From Psychrobacter sp. NG254 (GTDB lineage: Bacteria > Pseudomonadota > Gammaproteobacteria > Pseudomonadales > Moraxellaceae), in contig NZ_JADHDA010000003.1 of assembly GCF_015277735.1 (NCBI RefSeq), positions 372,001 to 436,000 on the forward strand: a DNA stretch of 64,000 bases, in the 5' to 3' direction. Below are positions 38,236 to 47,366 of the stretch, one piece after another. The notes below the pieces were generated by a model. That model searched no databases. It worked only from the letters and a program-made list of their open reading frames with translations, and was not told the DNA's origin. A program made the position numbers and the translations under genes. Within the stretch, counting starts at the first letter, position 1; every line of letters starts with the position of its first letter.

Positions 38236-38953
38236 TAATAACTCTCATGAAGTGCTGCGTTTAGAGGCACTAAAAAAATCTTATAATATTGGCCAACCCA
38301 ATGAGATTGAAGTGCTACATGGTATCGATTTGTGCATCGATAATAATGATTTTGCTGCGCTCATTGGTCCCTCTGGCTCTGGTAAAAGCACCTTGTTGAA
38401 TGTGCTTGGCTTGCTAGACAAACCGACCAGTGGTGAGCTGTACCTGCTCGGGCAGGCAACGAGTAATATGGATGATGCTGGTCGCACGGCACTGCGAGGC
38501 AATAGTATTGGCTTTGTATTTCAGTTTCATCATCTTATTCAGGCATTTACTGTGTTAGATAACGTATTAATGCCATTGATGCTGACCAAGGGTCGCCCGA
38601 ATCAATCTGCCATACAAAAAGCGCGCGAGTTACTGGCTTCGGTGGGTCTGGAGAAGTTTGCTAATACCAAACCAAATGAGCTTTCAGGTGGCCAGCAACA
38701 ACGAGTGGCTATTGCTCGCGCGCTCATCACAGAGCCTGCATTGTTATTAGCGGATGAACCCACAGGTAATCTAGATACGGTAACGGCTGCCGAAGTGTTC
38801 GAGCTGTTTCGTAAAGTCAACCGCGAGCGTGATTGCGGTGTGTTATTGGTTACCCATGATCCACGTCTATCAGCATCCTGTGATCGGACTATCAATCTGG
38901 TAGACGGTCTTATCGAAAGCGATTCGCTAAATGTTAATAGATCTGAATCCTAA
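38228..38953 (+). CDS. ABC transporter ATP-binding protein (LolD/MacB type)
   Basis: 241 residues from ATG 38228, which overlaps the permease end (ATGTCTAA). Walker [11 protein letters not shown]-loop FVFQFHHL, signature [15 protein letters not shown], Walker [13 protein letters not shown] and switch His in LVTHDPRL are intact. FQFHHL is typical of the LolD/MacB subgroup. It energises the adaptor-permease exporter upstream; the three genes form one operon. No outer-membrane channel gene is adjacent. Confidence 0.94.
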   Translation: MSNNNSHEVLRLEALKKSYNIGQPNEIEVLHGIDLCIDNNDFAALIGPSGSGKSTLLNVLGLLDKPTSGELYLLGQATSNMDDAGRTALRGNSIGFVFQFHHLIQAFTVLDNVLMPLMLTKGRPNQSAIQKARELLASVGLEKFANTKPNELSGGQQQRVAIARALITEPALLLADEPTGNLDTVTAAEVFELFRKVNRERDCGVLLVTHDPRLSASCDRTINLVDGLIESDSLNVNRSES

Positions 38954-38963
38954 TATCTCAAAG

Positions 38964-39070
38964 TATAGTGGATTCAGTTTAAAAGAGATGCAAGGCAACC
39001 GAGTGCAGATGTATATGTGATACTTCAAGCGAGGTTAACGCTGTAGCTCTTTTATAAAGGATTGACTATA
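38964..39070 (+). repeat. 107-bp dispersed repeat, copy 2
   Basis: Begins TATAGTGGATTCAGTTTAAA and ends AGGATTGACTATA, with CAAGGCAACCGAGTGCAGAT inside. It starts 11 bp after the ATPase stop, so copies 1 and 2 bracket the exporter operon in direct orientation. Confidence 0.75.
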
Positions 39071-39112
39071 GCGCTACAAAAACTTTGCGAATATATCATC
39101 GCTATCTCTAAT

Positions 39113-39178
39113 AGTAAGCGTCTAAAAGCTGTCGACGCGTCAGTGATTGAGCGTAGCCGTCAACAATTGGCAAAGTAG
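39113..39178 (+). pseudogene. Remnant of a citE-like 3' end
   Basis: In frame, 39131-39178 reads VDASVIERSRQQLAK and stop. The intact citE-like gene ends VDAPVIERSRQLLDK and stop. The DNA match covers about 48 bases with few changes and fades upstream near AGTAA (39113). No open frame leads into it. It is a relic of a second copy of that gene end, 60 bp past repeat copy 2. Confidence 0.7.
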
Positions 39179-39232
39179 CAGACAAATCCATAATGCTTTA
39201 TCATACTGACTCATAATTTATAAAAGCAGCCT

Positions 39233-39646
39233 ATGATTTTTATTAATAACACGATTAGCCTCAATGATAATGAGGTAGAGATCAGCGCCATACGAGCACA
39301 AGGCGCTGGTGGACAGAATGTCAATAAAGTGTCTTCTGCCATTCACCTGCGTTTTGCGATTCATGAATCAAGCTTAAGTGATGAGTACAAACAGAGGCTG
39401 CTAGACAGCAAAGACAGTCGAATAACCAAAGAGGGTGTGCTGGTCATCAAGGCGCAGCAGTTTCGTACGCAAGAACGCAACAAAATAGATGCGCTTGAGC
39501 GGCTACAAAGCTTTATAAACAAAGCCACTCACGTGAATAAAACCAGAAAATCCACCAAACCCAGCAGAAATGCAAAACGTAAACGGGTGGATCAGAAAAC
39601 CCAGCGCGGCAAAACGAAAGTATTGCGCGGTAAAGTTGACTTTTAG
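39233..39646 (+). CDS. arfB: Alternative ribosome-rescue peptidyl-tRNA hydrolase ArfB (YaeJ)
   Basis: 137 residues. The release-factor-type domain carries GGQ (residues 26-28 in RAQGAGGQNVNKV). A basic C-terminal tail (KRKRVDQKTQRGKTKVLRGK) enters the empty mRNA channel of stalled ribosomes. It hydrolyses peptidyl-tRNA on non-stop complexes. Length and both parts match ArfB. It is monocistronic. Confidence 0.95.
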   Translation: MIFINNTISLNDNEVEISAIRAQGAGGQNVNKVSSAIHLRFAIHESSLSDEYKQRLLDSKDSRITKEGVLVIKAQQFRTQERNKIDALERLQSFINKATHVNKTRKSTKPSRNAKRKRVDQKTQRGKTKVLRGKVDF

Positions 39647-39739
39647 AAATATGGGTATAGCAGATGTGAGTGTTAAAGGCTATTTGCAGTAGAGGGTATT
39701 GAAGGGTAAACGCTATGATAGCTATTGCTAAATGTAAAT

Positions 39740-39770
39740 CGGTATAGGCGATAGTGAATCGCCTATACCG
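39740..39770 (-). terminator. 13-bp perfect hairpin after the autotransporter gene
   Basis: CGGTATAGGCGAT / ATCGCCTATACCG with a 5-base loop, 23 bp beyond the minus-strand esterase stop. The following bases are only moderately T-rich on that strand. A terminator is the simplest reading. Confidence 0.65.
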
Positions 39771-39792
39771 TAATGATAAATTCGTTACTTAT

Positions 39793-41658
39793 TTAGAATT
39801 CGCCGCTAAGACCAACGAATAGGCTGGTTGAGTCGTCATCATCACCTTGTGAATGTGTGACACCCACATTGGCGTTCAACAAACTGAAGCTTTTAGACAG
39901 ACCAAGCGTCATTGCAAAATTATCATCGTCAGTTTCGATCGTAGGCGTCTCAAAGCTGATATTCGGTAGCGTGTTCAAGCGTGCGGTTACCGCTTCACGA
40001 TTGTCACTCAGCTGCTTTTGGTAATGAAGATCACCAAATACATTGAGGTCCTCCATCAAGGTATGGTTGGCTTTTAGCCCAAGCTTGCCATATGTCGTAG
40101 AGTATTTTTGCTCATCGAACTGCATGGCAATGCCAGACATCTCTTTTTCATTAAGTCCAGATATTTTTACACGGCTCGCTGTTGCACCGATATAAGGTGT
40201 GATAGCAAGACTGCTTACCTGCATCGGGTAGCCTGCCTGCACATTGGCATAGTAACGCTTACCATCAGCATTTGACTTAAACTGTTGTTGGTTGCTGCCA
40301 AGCGTGACTGCACGAGTGACATCGACATCCATGTTGCCAAACCCTGCAGCACCATTGATCTGTAAGCCGCCAAATTTGTTGCTATGGTAGACACCAAAAC
40401 CGATCTCTCCTAGATCAATATCACTTAAACCTGTGCCGACATCTGAGTTTTCAAAGTCTTTTTGGGTGATATTGCCATACAAGCCTGTGACTGCATTGGC
40501 TGAGTTCGGATGAGCAAAATCTACGCCCAATAATACCTGTGTATTACTATCACCATCGAATCCTGCAATTTCTTGATTGGCCACTTCACCGACAGCCCAT
40601 AGTGTACGGGCAGGCTTTTGCGCACTGCTTTGGATTTGATTGACGTGCGACTGTAATCGCTCATTGGTCGCAAGTCCGGTTGTGGTCGCAATATGAGGCA
40701 GTACACCGATTAGGCTAGGTGCAGTGACGACAGCATTTGCATAGTCTGCAATCAGTTGATGCGCTTGACCGGTTGGGTGAATACCATCTGCGAAGAAATA
40801 GGTTTCGTTGGCATCTGTTTCTACAAGCGTATCACGTCCACAAGTGAGAGAGCTGCTATCTCCGCAGGCTTCATCAGTGACGTTAGTGAAACCATACTGA
40901 GCAGGCGACGCAATGATCTCTTGGGTCAAGCTAAACATATCTAGCGGTATGATATTAGCACCAGTATTTGCTGCTGCACTAAGCATGAATTGATTGTATA
41001 GACGAGTAGCACCAGTACTTTGCGCTTGTGCTACAGCCCCTTGTTCAATAGCTCTAGGGGTTAGACCAACATCAGGAATATTGGGTACTAAAATATATTT
41101 TGCACCATTGTCTTTTAGGGTATTGATAGTTTCAGTTTGACTGGCTACTGCACCTAGTATGGTAGCTTGAGCATTAGCAGGATCGGCCGCTGCAGCAAGC
41201 AGGTCATTTGCCCCTGCCCAGACGACATATAGCCCATTAGGATCTACTTTGTTATTGGCGATATAGCTGTCGACTTGGCTATTAGCAGAAGCCACTGGAA
41301 TATCAAAAGCAGTAACATCTACGCCTGCTCTTGCACCGCCGATAGCGTAGTTATTGCCCGTTTGACTGCCATCAAAAGTATTGGCAACAGCAGTCGTACC
41401 CAGTTGTTCAGCGAATGAGGTTGCCCATGTGTTATCAGGATTGGTAGTGAACTGACCTGATTCAGCAACCCCAAAGGCACCTTGAGTCAAAGGACTAAAA
41501 TATCCACCGTCGGTCAAGCTGTCACCAAAAAAGGTCACACTGTCATAGGCATTTGCGTGAGCCATAGCAGCGACAGATAAGCTAATAGCAAGCACACTTT
41601 TTGTAAAAGTTTTGAGAGTAGTAGGATTGATAATAGGGCGAGTGGTGTTACGAGGCAT
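39793..41658 (-). CDS. Autotransporter GDSL/SGNH esterase (EstA-like)
   Basis: 621 residues from ATG 41658 (AGGA 8 bases upstream; the frame opens 12 codons earlier). A signal peptide ends AHANA. The SGNH passenger has the nucleophile motif FFGDSLTDGGYF, GANDLL and the Asp/His pair DGIHPTGQAH. From about residue 340 a C-terminal autotransporter beta-barrel ends in Phe (FVGLSGEF). The enzyme should be anchored in the outer membrane with its lipase/esterase domain outside, as Pseudomonas EstA. Confidence 0.93.
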   Translation of the reverse strand: MPRNTTRPIINPTTLKTFTKSVLAISLSVAAMAHANAYDSVTFFGDSLTDGGYFSPLTQGAFGVAESGQFTTNPDNTWATSFAEQLGTTAVANTFDGSQTGNNYAIGGARAGVDVTAFDIPVASANSQVDSYIANNKVDPNGLYVVWAGANDLLAAAADPANAQATILGAVASQTETINTLKDNGAKYILVPNIPDVGLTPRAIEQGAVAQAQSTGATRLYNQFMLSAAANTGANIIPLDMFSLTQEIIASPAQYGFTNVTDEACGDSSSLTCGRDTLVETDANETYFFADGIHPTGQAHQLIADYANAVVTAPSLIGVLPHIATTTGLATNERLQSHVNQIQSSAQKPARTLWAVGEVANQEIAGFDGDSNTQVLLGVDFAHPNSANAVTGLYGNITQKDFENSDVGTGLSDIDLGEIGFGVYHSNKFGGLQINGAAGFGNMDVDVTRAVTLGSNQQQFKSNADGKRYYANVQAGYPMQVSSLAITPYIGATASRVKISGLNEKEMSGIAMQFDEQKYSTTYGKLGLKANHTLMEDLNVFGDLHYQKQLSDNREAVTARLNTLPNISFETPTIETDDDNFAMTLGLSKSFSLLNANVGVTHSQGDDDDSTSLFVGLSGEF

Positions 41659-41822
41659 AGCGACTTCCTTGTCGTAAATGTAATAGTTTGTCAATCAAGT
41701 GTAACCACTTTTTGAAAACCTAGCAATCGTTTTGATTGTAAAATCGCAATAAAACCGCCTGATCATAAATGGCATCAATATAGTATCCGAAGCAGTACAA
41801 CTAGGCGAAATGCTTGCCTATG

Positions 41823-41930
41823 TATAGTCGAAGAAATTTAAAATTGCTACAAGGCAGTCGACTGCAGATTGTACAAATAGTACATCTAGGAAGACTAATA
41901 CCGTAGCAGTTTAGTCGTTCTCTGACTATA
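41823..41930 (+). repeat. 108-bp dispersed repeat, copy 3
   Basis: Begins TATAGTCGAAGAAATTTAAA and ends TTCTCTGACTATA; internal ACAAGGCAGTCGACTGCAGA and GTACAAATAGTAC. Lies between two minus-strand genes. It is most like copy 4. Confidence 0.8.
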
Positions 41931-41996
41931 GTATAGATATCACTGCTAAGAGTAGAGTGAGTATAGATACCATAATCAATATCTTAGAGCTTAGCC

Positions 41997-43274
41997 TTAA
42001 GCTAATTTTTGCGGACGTAATAACAAGGAAAGTCCAAGCGCTACAAAGGCTGCGATGCCAGCTACCATATAGCTGATACTAAAGTCCCCAGTGATTCCTG
42101 CAAGATAACCTGCAGCCACTGGCCCGAGAGCCTGTCCACCTGAAAAGGCAAAAGTCAGTGCCGCTAGTGCACTTGCCGCTGCTGCAGGCCCGAAATAATC
42201 ACCCGCTGAGGCCGACATAATGACAGGCACACTCCATACCACTGTCCCAAACAGGATAATTGACAAATACAGTCCTGAATGCCAATCAGTGAGTCCGACC
42301 AATAGGTAAGCGATAGCAAGGAAGAAAAAGGCCAAGGCAAGACCAAGGCGTCTGCCAATATGGTCAGAAATCCAGCCAAACAATATACCTGAGAAGACAC
42401 TTAGCAGTCCAATCCATGCCCAAATGCCACCCGCAGTCGCTTCACTCAGTTGATACGAGCCCACCATGCTAGTGACGATGAAGGTGACATAAACCATGTA
42501 AGTGGCACCATAAATGGCAAAGATAATACCCAAATGTACGAGTAGCTTAATATTGCTGCGTTCTAGTTTTTTCTTGTTTTTGACAGGCAGAGTAGGTGCG
42601 CGCCCAAAAGGACTTTGACTGACATCGTCTGGATGGTTACGTATCAAAGTGAAAGTAAGCCAAGCCACCGCAATGTTAATAACGGCAAAAATTAGCCAGC
42701 CTGTCTGCCAAGACAGTAGGGTAGAGATGGGTAAGAGTTTGGGTACAACGAAGCCCGATAAAATGATACCAAACCCAGGACCCGCCATGACCAGTCCTAG
42801 AGCAAGCCCGCGGTGTGAAGGAAAAAACCAATGAGACATGACGCTCATCATCGGTAAGACCACGCCGCCGCTACCGATACCTGTCAGCACATAGAGTGCG
42901 CAGAGTATCGGAAAACTGGTGGTAAAAGCCATACCGAGCATAGAGACGGCAATGAGGAGTAGGCTAGCTGTCGCAGTTGCTCGAGTACCAAACCGAGGTA
43001 GAACGAGAGGACTTAGAAGCACCGCCACGAGATATCCTGTCAGGTTGGTGAATCCCAATATACCGCTTTGGGTATAATTTAATCCCAAAGAAGCCGACAT
43101 GGATGGTAGTAACATGCCAAATGCAAATCGTCCTAGCCCAAGTCCGCAGAACATCGCCACAGAGCCTGTCGCAGCGACCATCCAAGCATAATGTAACCTG
43201 CCTAGCTTAAGAGGAGCAGAGCTATCCTGATTTCCTTGATCTTGACTATCTTGTTGAATCGTTTCACCAGACAT
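41997..43274 (-). CDS. MFS transporter, YbfB/YjiJ-like
   Basis: 425 residues from ATG 43274, with GGAG upstream; a GTG lies directly before it. Twelve membrane helices; the opening LHYAWMVAATGSVAMFCGLGLGRFAFGMLLP and the LSPLVLPRFGTR loop suit the YbfB/YjiJ group of major facilitator proteins. Substrate unknown. An operator-like palindrome lies about 190 bp upstream. Confidence 0.85.
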   Translation of the reverse strand: MSGETIQQDSQDQGNQDSSAPLKLGRLHYAWMVAATGSVAMFCGLGLGRFAFGMLLPSMSASLGLNYTQSGILGFTNLTGYLVAVLLSPLVLPRFGTRATATASLLLIAVSMLGMAFTTSFPILCALYVLTGIGSGGVVLPMMSVMSHWFFPSHRGLALGLVMAGPGFGIILSGFVVPKLLPISTLLSWQTGWLIFAVINIAVAWLTFTLIRNHPDDVSQSPFGRAPTLPVKNKKKLERSNIKLLVHLGIIFAIYGATYMVYVTFIVTSMVGSYQLSEATAGGIWAWIGLLSVFSGILFGWISDHIGRRLGLALAFFFLAIAYLLVGLTDWHSGLYLSIILFGTVVWSVPVIMSASAGDYFGPAAAASALAALTFAFSGGQALGPVAAGYLAGITGDFSISYMVAGIAAFVALGLSLLLRPQKLA

Positions 43275-43466
43275 CACGAATCTCCGACCAGTTGAAGGTT
43301 GGTGATATCCATCGTCACTAAATTTAGACCGGAGGTAATGACTTCCTTGTTTTGAATAGTATCCATTTCACACTCATCCTTTTGTGCTTAATCTCTATCA
43401 GGCTTTTATTACATATACTGATAGCCTAAGTATACTTATGTCCAATAAAATTAGTATAACTGCACC

Positions 43467-43480
43467 TGAACGTTCGTTCA
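43467..43480. promoter_or_regulatory. Perfect 14-bp palindrome upstream of MFS gene
   Basis: TGAACGTTCGTTCA, halves TGAACG and CGTTCA around TT. It lies in the 350-bp gap upstream of the YbfB-like gene. This shape is common for TetR-type operators; no partner regulator is adjacent. Confidence 0.4.
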
Positions 43481-43538
43481 ATGAGTATCTAAGCAATCCT
43501 TAATATGATTCATATGCTACATCGTTGTATTGACGCAT

Positions 43539-43579
43539 AAGCAGAATGCCAGCCCATTTACATGGCTGGCATTCTGCTT
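43539..43579 (-). terminator. Terminator after sugar-efflux-type MFS gene
   Basis: AAGCAGAATGCCAGCC / GGCTGGCATTCTGCTT perfect 16-bp stem with a 9-base loop, 52 bp past the minus-strand stop at 43631. Confidence 0.8.
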
Positions 43580-43630
43580 GTTATTTCCTGACTGCTATTT
43601 TTTGGCTCTTCTTCGATATTGGCTTATTAG

Positions 43631-44830
43631 TTAGCCAAGTCGTTTACTCAACTCAGGAAAACGCTTTATCATAAATAGCATGAGGAGTAGCGCGATACTA
43701 GCGAACGCTGCACCTGTGTATCCCACGCTAGAGAGCGAAATATGCGTCACAGCATAACCACCAAATAACGCACCCGTACCAATCCCTAGATTGATAATAC
43801 CTGAGAACATCGACATCAGCATATCTTGCGCATTGACATCGACCATGATGACTTTGGCCTGCATCGAGATAATCAGTAGCATGAGCGCTGCACCCCAGAG
43901 AAGTGCAATCAGGCTCAGTGCCCATATAGAAGACACTGCCAAGAGTAGGGTGAGCATAGATACGAGTATCAAGATCGTAGAGATGAGCATCAATCTGGTA
44001 TTGAATCTATCACCCCAACGACTGAATATCACACTGCCTGCAATGCCTGCCGCACCGAATAGTAACAGTACGAAAGTCGCAGCGTTTTCACTAATATTAC
44101 CGACCTGACGCATGAATGGTTCTATATAAGAGTAAGCCGTGTAGTGCGCTGTAAAGACCAATAAAATAAGCAGGTACAGACAGACCAATAAGGGATTTTT
44201 TAGTAGCTCTGGAATCTTTCTAAAAGACCCTTCAAACATACTAGGCAGTGTCGGCAATAGCCTTGCTTGTAGGATGAATACAACTAAGGCAATCACGCCG
44301 ATACCGCCAAATGTCGCCCGCCAGCCAAACCATTGGCCGACTAAGCGACCCAATGGCACACCCAGTACCATTGCTAATGACGTACCAGTTGCCAGTACAC
44401 TAAGCGCCATGGCTTTTTTGCCTTCAGGTGCGACACGTATCGCGATTGCGGCTGTAATGGACCAAAAAATAGCATGCGATAACGCAATCCCAACCCGACT
44501 AATGAGGAGCACGTCAAAGCTCCATGCAAATACGGATAGCACGTGACTGGCAATGAATACCACAAAAAGCCCCAAGAGCAAACGTTTGCGCTCAAATCGA
44601 CTGGTGAGTAGCATCAGCGGCAATGACATCGCCGCGACAATCCAAGCATAGAGCGTCAACATCCAGCCAGTTTCTGCCGTCGTGATAGAAAAGTCTTGGG
44701 CAATGTCGCTCAACAGCGCCACAGGGACAAATTCTGTGGTGTTCATAATAAAGGCACTAACGCCCATCAAAAATACTTGAAAATACTGAGTTCGGCGAGC
44801 GTTTGAGCTGGCCTCAATGTTATGTGTCAT
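43631..44830 (-). CDS. MFS drug/sugar efflux transporter (SotB-like)
   Basis: 399 residues from ATG 44830. Twelve helices with the DHA1 landmarks NTTEFVPVALLSDIA, ETGWMLTLYAWIVA and VPLGRLVGQWFGWRATF. It closely resembles SotB/YdhP-type proteins that export sugars or small drugs by proton antiport. The gene is alone. It lies divergently from the HTH-like gene at 45275, with 440 bp between. Confidence 0.88.
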   Translation of the reverse strand: MTHNIEASSNARRTQYFQVFLMGVSAFIMNTTEFVPVALLSDIAQDFSITTAETGWMLTLYAWIVAAMSLPLMLLTSRFERKRLLLGLFVVFIASHVLSVFAWSFDVLLISRVGIALSHAIFWSITAAIAIRVAPEGKKAMALSVLATGTSLAMVLGVPLGRLVGQWFGWRATFGGIGVIALVVFILQARLLPTLPSMFEGSFRKIPELLKNPLLVCLYLLILLVFTAHYTAYSYIEPFMRQVGNISENAATFVLLLFGAAGIAGSVIFSRWGDRFNTRLMLISTILILVSMLTLLLAVSSIWALSLIALLWGAALMLLIISMQAKVIMVDVNAQDMLMSMFSGIINLGIGTGALFGGYAVTHISLSSVGYTGAAFASIALLLMLFMIKRFPELSKRLG

Positions 44831-45125
44831 AAAATCCAATACAGATGCAGATACTACGTGTGATAGGTCAAAGTGGGGCAGGCTTTGTTAGAATACAAGG
44901 TTTGCGGGGCAAGATAGCAAGTCCACGTCGATCGTGGAAGTTGTTTTTTGATAAGGATTGTTAATTGGGCATTTATTCGAAAAATTTATTACCGCTTAAC
45001 TATTATGCTAAGCCCCTCCTTAATTATTCAAATTTTATTCGCGTAAATATAAGCGACAGTTATTGTCGTCTCATATCGAAGCCCATCTAGACATATATTG
45101 ATAAGCCTTGCTACTATATAAGCAC
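44831..45125. other. Intergenic region, no gene seen
   Basis: AT-rich. The only structure noted is CCACG-N5-CGTGG at 44923-44937. It must contain the promoter for the SotB-like gene and possibly that of the leader at 45126. Confidence 0.4.
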
Positions 45126-45266
45126 ATCGTGGGTTTAAGGCTACTTCCAGCACGATGAAAAACAACAACTGGTAAAACGCACAACACCTTATTACTCTGC
45201 AACTTTCAGCAAGGTAACTGTGCTTTTACCTTTATCGGCATAGTTAAATAGGCCAGAGTATAAGGA
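45126..45266 (+). promoter_or_regulatory. Conserved structured leader, copy A
   Basis: ATCGTGGGTTTAA at 45126 is followed by CTTCCAGCACGAT; ATCGTG and CACGAT can pair. Then AAAACAAC..CTGGTAAA.CGCA, also present in copy B (49935). A second stem TACTCTG (45193-45199) / CAGAGTA (45254-45260) closes just before the AAGGA ribosome site of the HTH-like gene. The same order of elements precedes its paralogue. Confidence 0.55.
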
Positions 45267-45274
45267 AGCATCCC

Positions 45275-45877
45275 ATGACGATTACTGGTCACCATGCAAT
45301 GACATTGCAGTCTTTAATCCTACAGCGCATTGAACAACAAAATCTATCATACGCCCAAATTGTCCAATTTATGGGCTATCAGACTAATGTCAAAACTCAA
45401 ACTAGCGCTCTAAAACGTCTAGAGCATGTCTTGTCGTCTTCAGAATTAGGCCTGACCAAAACCAGTTATGATTTCAAATACTCATCTGCTGAGTTTATTC
45501 ATGCTCTGTGCGAAGTGTTGGAGATTGATAGAAGTGAGTATTTACCACTTTTACAACAGCTGGAGCAGTACGCTCACAAGGTATTAAATGCTATTAAGCC
45601 CATTGTCTATGCAGATGTCACTTTTAGCGACGATTTCAAACCTTCATTTATGAGTATGATGGCGGTTTCTAAGTTTACGAGAATAGGGTTGCACGATGAG
45701 ATACGCCTACTGGATAGATACCGACAGCGACAAGTGATTGAAGGATTAATTAGAGCACATTACATGGCTATGACAGGAAATATTCCATTTGATGGGGTAA
45801 TCAATGGCTATCGAGTGTCATTCCAAAATGAGGATGGACAAAAGCAATACTTCTATATCACTGCTGACTTTGCCTAG
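45275..45877 (+). CDS. Small HTH-like protein of unknown function (paralogue A)
   Basis: 200 residues, no signal or membrane segment. The N-terminal part (SLILQRIEQQNLSYAQIVQFMGYQ...ALKRLEHVL) has the rhythm of an XRE-like helix-turn-helix. The middle is LCEVLEID. The C-terminus holds GNIPFDGVINGYRVSF, nearly the same as NLPYDGIIKGYRLTI in the protein at 50145. The two align over most of their length at modest identity. AAGGA precedes the ATG, within a conserved leader. I know no function; a DNA- or RNA-binding autoregulator is a guess. Confidence 0.7.
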   Translation: MTITGHHAMTLQSLILQRIEQQNLSYAQIVQFMGYQTNVKTQTSALKRLEHVLSSSELGLTKTSYDFKYSSAEFIHALCEVLEIDRSEYLPLLQQLEQYAHKVLNAIKPIVYADVTFSDDFKPSFMSMMAVSKFTRIGLHDEIRLLDRYRQRQVIEGLIRAHYMAMTGNIPFDGVINGYRVSFQNEDGQKQYFYITADFA

Positions 45878-46395
45878 CCATAATAAGTCTATGTTAAGCG
45901 CCCTATTAAATTAGGATAGGCGACACCAGTTGTCGTATAGGCTTCCAAACTACTTTATTTTTATATGGGTTTATATTATAGTTATTGGGCCAGGCAAAAA
46001 TAACGCGGCAGACAGTTAACCTTCGGGGCGCAACGCTTCATTTCTTAACTGAGTTGTCTTTAGCATGCTACCTTCGCAATGTTATTTTCGTTTATTCTAA
46101 ACTTCTTCGTCTGTACAAATTCTACAAACCATCATTGTTAATAAATAGAAAAAATGCTCGTTGGCATTGCCAAAGTATTGGCAATGCGACAATGAAAAGC
46201 TGTGGCTAAAAACCAATCAATATTAAAAAAAATCCTGCCTTGCCAAGTCGATTAATTTACTTAATTCTATAGATAGTGACGTCATTTAAACACAATGGCG
46301 AATAGATTCGGTTGGCTTGAAATCAGTGCTCAGAATAAAACAACAACGAAGGACTGCAGCTAAAAAACCAAAATCAAAATAATAAGGATATAAAT
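45878..46395. other. Non-coding stretch with hairpins, possible repeat element
   Basis: 518 bp. CGACA-N5-TGTCG at 45921-45935. From about 45990 to 46213 lies a block with CAGTTAA / TTAACTG inverted repeats and a perfect 10-bp hairpin GCATTGCCAA-AGTA-TTGGCAATGC at 46164-46187. A 74-codon open frame covers it but has no ribosome site or protein-like composition. I suspect a mobile non-coding repeat, without a second copy in this window to prove it. Confidence 0.4.
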
Positions 46396-47310
46396 ATGAC
46401 GAGATTAACGTATCAATTTGAGCAAAAACGGTTAGACAATATGCAATGGTCGGATGGCTCAAAGCTATCTGGTATAACGGCACTAGCAAATGATGAGAAA
46501 GGCCGAGTACGAAAACAGCCATTGTTTTACCTCGAAACGGTCTCTCTAGACAATTATGAAGATGATATTTATTTCGTGAATAATACTGATGAGACGCTCA
46601 GTTGGGTAGCACCCTTTAAACCCTATCGAAACATAGAAGAAGCAAGAGCAAAGCTAGGCGATGTCAGTGATGAAAACTTGCATAAAGTGAAGCTTTATAG
46701 TGATGGCATGGATAGCGTATATCAGGATGTACTGCCTAAGCAGGGCGTGTGGATTGGTAGTACTCATATTATGTATGACAGTGATGCGATGATGCAGTGG
46801 TTCATACATGTGCCTTACGAGGGGCCAGATACTCATTATGCAATTTGGCGTTTTAATATAGTAGAAAAAGGCGGAATTCGCGGAACTTATCCACTGCTAT
46901 GGGATGATTTTAGTAAGCCCTCGCACATGGTGAGTTGTGATTGTCTGTTTGAGCAAGCTGATATGCCGATAGAGGTCAGTATTTACGAAGAGCGCTGTGC
47001 AATGCTAGAGAGGCTTATTGGCTCATTTGGTGTCTCAAATGCCATATTCATATTGGCCATTAATGATGTGCTCTATCGTTATTGTGTGGGCTGGAGCGCG
47101 CCCTATAACGAGTCGGATATACAGGCACAAGACATTGCGATGAAACTAACAGAACAAAAGCCAGAAAATACGGAGGCAGTGAAAGCCATTGTCCAAGCAG
47201 TTTATGATTTTTGGTTTAACGAAGGTTTTGCAAAAAATATCTCAATGCAGGCTTGTGATGAGATTTTGAGCTTGTATCAAGCGCAGATTGCTAGCCAAAA
47301 ATCGGTTTAA
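46396..47310 (+). CDS. Hypothetical protein
   Basis: 304 residues, soluble, acidic, Trp/Tyr-rich. I recognise no domain. The first half looks beta-rich (PLFYLETVSLDNYEDDIYFVNN, QGVWIGSTHIMYDSD, MMQWFIHVPYEGPD). The second half is helical, ending in a long amphipathic stretch (EAVKAIVQAVYDFWFNEGF). AAGGA lies 8 bases before the ATG. The next gene follows at 56 bp with an AAAGGAG site, so the two are probably an operon. Confidence 0.7.
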   Translation: MTRLTYQFEQKRLDNMQWSDGSKLSGITALANDEKGRVRKQPLFYLETVSLDNYEDDIYFVNNTDETLSWVAPFKPYRNIEEARAKLGDVSDENLHKVKLYSDGMDSVYQDVLPKQGVWIGSTHIMYDSDAMMQWFIHVPYEGPDTHYAIWRFNIVEKGGIRGTYPLLWDDFSKPSHMVSCDCLFEQADMPIEVSIYEERCAMLERLIGSFGVSNAIFILAINDVLYRYCVGWSAPYNESDIQAQDIAMKLTEQKPENTEAVKAIVQAVYDFWFNEGFAKNISMQACDEILSLYQAQIASQKSV

Positions 47311-47366
47311 TTTATAGCCAAATTATTAAGAATAAACCTAAATAATAATTAAAAAAGGAGAACCTT

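Noticed and set aside
45985..46209. 74-codon plus-strand frame
   Set aside because: It covers hairpins and inverted repeats, has no ribosome site, and its composition is not protein-like. Treated as a non-coding element.
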